DNA of 64,000 nucleotides, taken from positions 436,109-500,108 of the forward strand of contig NZ_LNUT01000003.1 of assembly GCF_001512305.1 (NCBI RefSeq). Reading direction: 5' to 3'. The notes under the pieces were generated by a model. It searched no databases and was not told where the DNA came from. It saw nothing but the letters and a program-made list of their open reading frames with translations. This document shows, piece after piece, positions 61,149 to 64,000 of this stretch; position 1 is the stretch's first letter, and every line of letters begins with the position of its first letter. This DNA is from Arthrobacter sp. EPSL27 (GTDB lineage Bacteria; Actinomycetota; Actinomycetes; Actinomycetales; Micrococcaceae). The translations under genes were made by a program, and so were the position numbers.

Positions 61149-62429
61149 TCAGGCGGCGCCGGAGAAGGTCAGCCACAGCAGGACGAGGTTGAGCGCCACC
61201 ACCAGGATCACACTGGCGACGGCGGCCACCCGGAGTGCCACGCCGTCGGCGAAGCGGCCCATCAGGGCCTTGTTGCTGGTCAGCACCACCAGCGGGACAA
61301 GCACGAAGGGGATGCCGAAGCTCAGCACCACCTGGCTGAGGACCAGCGCCCACGTGGGGTCGAAGCCGACGCTCAGCAGCACAACAGCCGGGATCAGCGT
61401 GAGGACGCGGCGCGTCATCATCGGGATCCGGACCTTCAGCAGGCCCTGCATGATGGATCCGCCGGCGTAGCAGCCCACGGACGTCGAGGCCAGGCCGGAG
61501 GCGAGCAGGCCGACGGCGAAGACGACGCCGACGACGGGACCCAGGTTTGCGGTGATTGCCGCGTGGGCACCCTCGATGGTGTCCGTGCCGTCCTCCCCGC
61601 CGAGGGTCGATGCGGCCAGCAGCAGCATGCCGATGTTCACGATGCCGGCGACGGCGAGGGCAGCGACGACGTCCCAGCGGGTTGCCTTGACGAGGCGGGC
61701 GAGGGCCGGGGCGGGGACGTGGAGGTGCGGGTCCGGGCGGTGCCGGTCCCGGGAGAGGGCGGAATGGACGTAGATGGCGTGCGGCATCACTGTGGCGCCA
61801 AGCATGCTGGCCGCGAGCAGGATGGTATCCGGGCCCTCGAAGCCCGGGACCAGGCCTGCAGCCACACCCGCCGGATCGGGCGGGCTGATGAACAGGCCGG
61901 CCAGGAACCCGATGGTGATGATGCCCAGCAGGAACATGATGATGAACTCAAACGGCCGTTGGCGGTTCCTGGCCTGGATGGCCAGCAGGAGCATGGAGAC
62001 ACCGCCCACGATCAGGGCGCCGAGGGGCAGGGGCAGCCCGAACAGCAGGTAGAGCGCGATCGCGCCGCCCACCACTTCGGCCAGGTCCGTGGCGGCAGCC
62101 ACGATCTCGGCCTGGACCCAGAAGGCGCGGCGCGAGGCCGGTTTGAGCCGCTCGCCGAGGATCTCCGGCAGGCTCTTCCCGGTGACGATCCCGAGTTTGG
62201 CGGACTGGTACTGCACCAGTACGGCCATGATGTTGGCGGCCACCAGGACCCAGACCAGGAGGTAGCCGTACTGTGCGCCGGCGGTGAGGTTGGCTGCGAC
62301 GTTGCCGGGGTCCACGTAGGCGATGGCGGCGACGAACGCAGGGCCCAGCAGGCCCACAAGGGCGCCGCGGCCCGCCGGTTTCCGCCGGGCAGGGGCGTGC
62401 GCGGCGTTGTGTCCGGTCACGTCCAGCAC
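61149..62429 (-). CDS. mntH: Nramp-family manganese transporter MntH
   Basis: A protein of 426 residues with eleven spans. The Nramp metal-binding motif DPGN is at residues 40-43 (AYVDPGNVAANL) and the M-P-H motif is in GATVMPHAIYVHS on span six. It imports Mn2+ (and possibly Fe2+) with protons. GTG 62429 has GAGGGAG upstream; the frame reaches 62528 without support. mntR follows in the same direction. An inverted repeat at 62515-62539 and TTAGGCACGCCGAA at 62532-62545 are candidate operators. Confidence 0.94.
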   Translation of the reverse strand: MLDVTGHNAAHAPARRKPAGRGALVGLLGPAFVAAIAYVDPGNVAANLTAGAQYGYLLVWVLVAANIMAVLVQYQSAKLGIVTGKSLPEILGERLKPASRRAFWVQAEIVAAATDLAEVVGGAIALYLLFGLPLPLGALIVGGVSMLLLAIQARNRQRPFEFIIMFLLGIITIGFLAGLFISPPDPAGVAAGLVPGFEGPDTILLAASMLGATVMPHAIYVHSALSRDRHRPDPHLHVPAPALARLVKATRWDVVAALAVAGIVNIGMLLLAASTLGGEDGTDTIEGAHAAITANLGPVVGVVFAVGLLASGLASTSVGCYAGGSIMQGLLKVRIPMMTRRVLTLIPAVVLLSVGFDPTWALVLSQVVLSFGIPFVLVPLVVLTSNKALMGRFADGVALRVAAVASVILVVALNLVLLWLTFSGAA

Positions 62430-62514
62430 GGCGGGCTCCCTCTGGTCGGTGCGTTGCGGGGTTGCAGCGCGAAGACACTCCTGCCGGCCGCTTCTGGCCG
62501 CGCAAAGTTTCAAA

Positions 62515-62545
62515 GTGCCTACAGTCAATTATTAGGCACGCCGAA
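62515..62545. promoter_or_regulatory. Candidate MntR operator upstream of mntH
   Basis: The 7-base arms GTGCCTA (62515-62521) and TAGGCAC (62533-62539) form a perfect inverted repeat with an 11-base spacer. Within its right end, TTAGGCACGCCGAA (62532-62545) resembles the TTAGGC-type half-sites of DtxR/MntR operators. On the minus strand TAATAAT, a -10-like element, lies inside the spacer region. Which element is bound is not decided. Confidence 0.55.
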
Positions 62546-62562
62546 ACCATGTGCCAGCCGAA

Positions 62563-63321
62563 TCAGGCCCGGACTGCCCGCCAGCTTTGCGTCAGGTACG
62601 GCAGCAGGAGGACGTCCCCCGGGTTGTGGCCCAGATGCTCGTGCAGATACCAGTCGAGGTTGCCCAGTACCTTGGCGCGGACCGCATCGTTGGCTGCCAG
62701 GTAGTAGCTGCGCGATTTGGTCAGTTCGATGATGTCGGCGGTGCGCACCGGATCCTCCCAGCGGGTGAGGTGGCTTTCGAGCCCCGTAAACTCCGGACCG
62801 AGCGGCGGCCTGAAGTGCGGCTTGTGCACATCCCCGGCGTGCATGATGCGGGACAGCCGGTGCACCCACGGCACCGAGGTGTCCAGCTGGTTCCACACCA
62901 GGCCCAGGACGCCGTGGGGGCGCAGGATCCGGGCGATCTCCGTGCTGGCCAGCAGCGGATCGCACCAGTGCCAGGCCTGGGCGACCGTGACGACGTCGAA
63001 CGCCGCATCAGGCAGGCCCGTCTGTTCCGCGGTGCCTTCGACGGCGGTCACGCCCGGGAGCGCCTGCCGGAGCTGTTCCAGCATGTCGGCGGAAGGGTCC
63101 ACAGCCACCGTGTGCAGGCCGCGTCCGGCCAGCAGCGCCGTGAACTTCCCGGTGCCGGCGCCCAGGTCCGCTGCGTCGTGCGCGCCGGCGGGGATCAGCC
63201 AGTCCGCCGAGTCGCTGGGGTAGCCCGGGCGGACGCGGTCATAGTGCTCCCCGCCGTCCTGGAAGCTCTGTCCCAGCTCGTGGCGCCGTTCGTGATGCAG
63301 TTTGGGGCCGCCGCGTGCCAC
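62563..63321 (-). CDS. SAM-dependent methyltransferase
   Basis: A protein of 252 residues of class I fold: DAADLGAGTGKFTALLAG (motif I), VAVDPSADMLEQLRQAL (motif II), AFDVVTVAQAWHWCDPLLAS (motif III region) and ARILRPHGVLGLVWNQLD. This resembles the UbiE/Trm112-like small-molecule methyltransferases, but the substrate is unknown. GTG 63321 has GAAGGAGAG upstream. It lies in the same direction as mntH, about 130 bases before it, with the candidate operator between them. Confidence 0.85.
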   Translation of the reverse strand: MARGGPKLHHERRHELGQSFQDGGEHYDRVRPGYPSDSADWLIPAGAHDAADLGAGTGKFTALLAGRGLHTVAVDPSADMLEQLRQALPGVTAVEGTAEQTGLPDAAFDVVTVAQAWHWCDPLLASTEIARILRPHGVLGLVWNQLDTSVPWVHRLSRIMHAGDVHKPHFRPPLGPEFTGLESHLTRWEDPVRTADIIELTKSRSYYLAANDAVRAKVLGNLDWYLHEHLGHNPGDVLLLPYLTQSWRAVRA

Positions 63322-63401
63322 GGGCGCTCTCCTTCGGCAGGTCCGGATGGGTACCTTTCGAATTTACCGCACCTTCTCCACACCCTGCCGCGGGCGGGCC
63401 G

Positions 63402-64000
63402 TCAGTCCTGCGAGCAGGGGGCGGCGCCGGCCGTCCCGGGTGTATTGGGCGCCCAGTGCGGGTAGCTGCGGGTGTCGTTGGCCGGCACCCAGCGCCCGGA
63501 GTCCACCACGTAGTCCCAGCCAAGGCCGGTCTGCCGCAGTTCCTGGATTCCCGCGAGCAGCCGCTGGGCGTCCTCCAGCCGGGAACCGAGCCCGAAGCTG
63601 GCCCGCAGCGAGCCGGAGGGCAGGCCCAGCCGCCGGAGCAGGGGGTGGGCGCAGAACCTGCCGTCGCGCAGGCCGATGCCGTGTTCCGCCGACAGGTACG
63701 CCGCCACCAGGCCGGCGTCGTAGCCTGCCACGGAGAAGTTGACGACGCCGATCGTGCCCGTGCCCGGCCCGTCGCCGCCCGCCGCGTCGAAGGTGGCGCT
63801 GTCCGAGAAGATCTGGTGGACCGTGACGCCGTCGATCCGGGCGAGGCCCTCGACCAGGAAGGACCGGATGGCGTCCTCGTGCGCATGCCACTGGTCCTGG
63901 TCCAGGTCGGCCACCACCTGGGTGGCCCGGGCCAGCGTGGCGGCGCCCAGGACATTGGGGGAGCCACCCTCGTGCCGGGCCGGGCCCGTGGTCCAGCTGA
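63402..64000 (-). CDS. Class V aminotransferase-fold protein, C-terminal part
   Basis: The frame is open at the window edge, so the N-terminus, including any PLP lysine, is missing. The visible part begins TTGPARHEGGSPNVLGAATL, a block typical of class V (cysteine-desulfurase-like) enzymes after the lysine. It continues with GTIGVVNFSVAGYDAGLVAA, RDGRFCAHPLLRRLGLP and SLRASFGLGSRLEDAQRLLA, the small C-terminal domain with the conserved cysteine/arginine region. The reaction (desulfurase, selenocysteine lyase or epimerase-like) cannot be told from this part. Confidence 0.82.
   Translation of the reverse strand, partial: SWTTGPARHEGGSPNVLGAATLARATQVVADLDQDQWHAHEDAIRSFLVEGLARIDGVTVHQIFSDSATFDAAGGDGPGTGTIGVVNFSVAGYDAGLVAAYLSAEHGIGLRDGRFCAHPLLRRLGLPSGSLRASFGLGSRLEDAQRLLAGIQELRQTGLGWDYVVDSGRWVPANDTRSYPHWAPNTPGTAGAAPCSQD

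Noticed and set aside
60433..62562. Fluoride riboswitch for the crcB pair
   Set aside because: No matching conserved structure was found upstream; the genes overlap mntR instead.

Overview
The window is GC-rich chromosomal DNA from an actinobacterium, most likely Micrococcaceae (Arthrobacter or a close relative). The grounds are inferential. A WhiB regulator lies next to a PdtaS-type kinase, genes often start with GTG or TTG, and many neighbours join by 4-base ATGA/GTGA overlaps. The tmRNA tag ends in FALAA. The order comF-hpf-secA and then pdtaS-whiB matches, as I recall it, the M. tuberculosis block Rv3242c to Rv3219. I see no rRNA, tRNA, insertion sequence, prophage or CRISPR array.

Layout. 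(1) 1-17 kb is a housekeeping block: comF (cut by the window edge), hpf, a YcaQ-like protein, secA, an Rv3235-family protein, a LysM membrane protein, a possible Sm-like protein, a small excisionase/BldC-like HTH protein, two outlying Tad-pilus-type genes (SAF/CpaB-like and CpaE-like), the giant NAD-glutamate dehydrogenase, pdtaS and whiB1 with a CRP-type site upstream. (2) 17.2-21.7 kb holds a small membrane protein and an FHA-FtsK ATPase resembling type VII secretion EssC, with no secretion partners in view. (3) 21.9-48.4 kb is a surface-polysaccharide island. It starts with a compact galactan synthesis and export operon (glf, glfT2, ABC-2 permease, ATPase, large membrane protein). It continues with GT2 enzymes, two GtrA proteins, a second large membrane protein, two DUF2142-type proteins, all four dTDP-rhamnose activities (rfbA, rfbB and an rfbC-rfbD fusion) and a secreted GH25 muramidase with ten FG-GAP-like repeats. 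(4) 48.7-53.4 kb is a Tad/Flp pilus locus: CpaF ATPase, TadB, TadC, Flp-like pilin, TadE/TadG-like proteins. (5) 53.4-59.2 kb carries prfB, ftsE-ftsX with an M23 peptidase, smpB, ssrA and a 47-residue basic protein. (6) 59.2-64 kb carries a CxxC protein and an operon mntH-mntR-crcB-crcB, then a methyltransferase and a truncated class V aminotransferase.

How it fits together. UDP-galactofuranose from Glf would be polymerised by GlfT2 and exported by the ABC pair. GtrB-like synthases, GtrA proteins and multi-spanning GT-C-like proteins would add lipid-linked sugars outside the membrane, and the dTDP-rhamnose genes supply another donor. FtsEX probably controls the adjacent M23 hydrolase. The most unusual non-coding signal is a roughly 100-bp array of TGAT-ending units spaced exactly 10 bp apart at 7021-7120. 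It sits between two divergent genes and about 700 bp from a BldC-like gene. No gene-free stretch exceeds 300 bases; the longest is 48432-48722.
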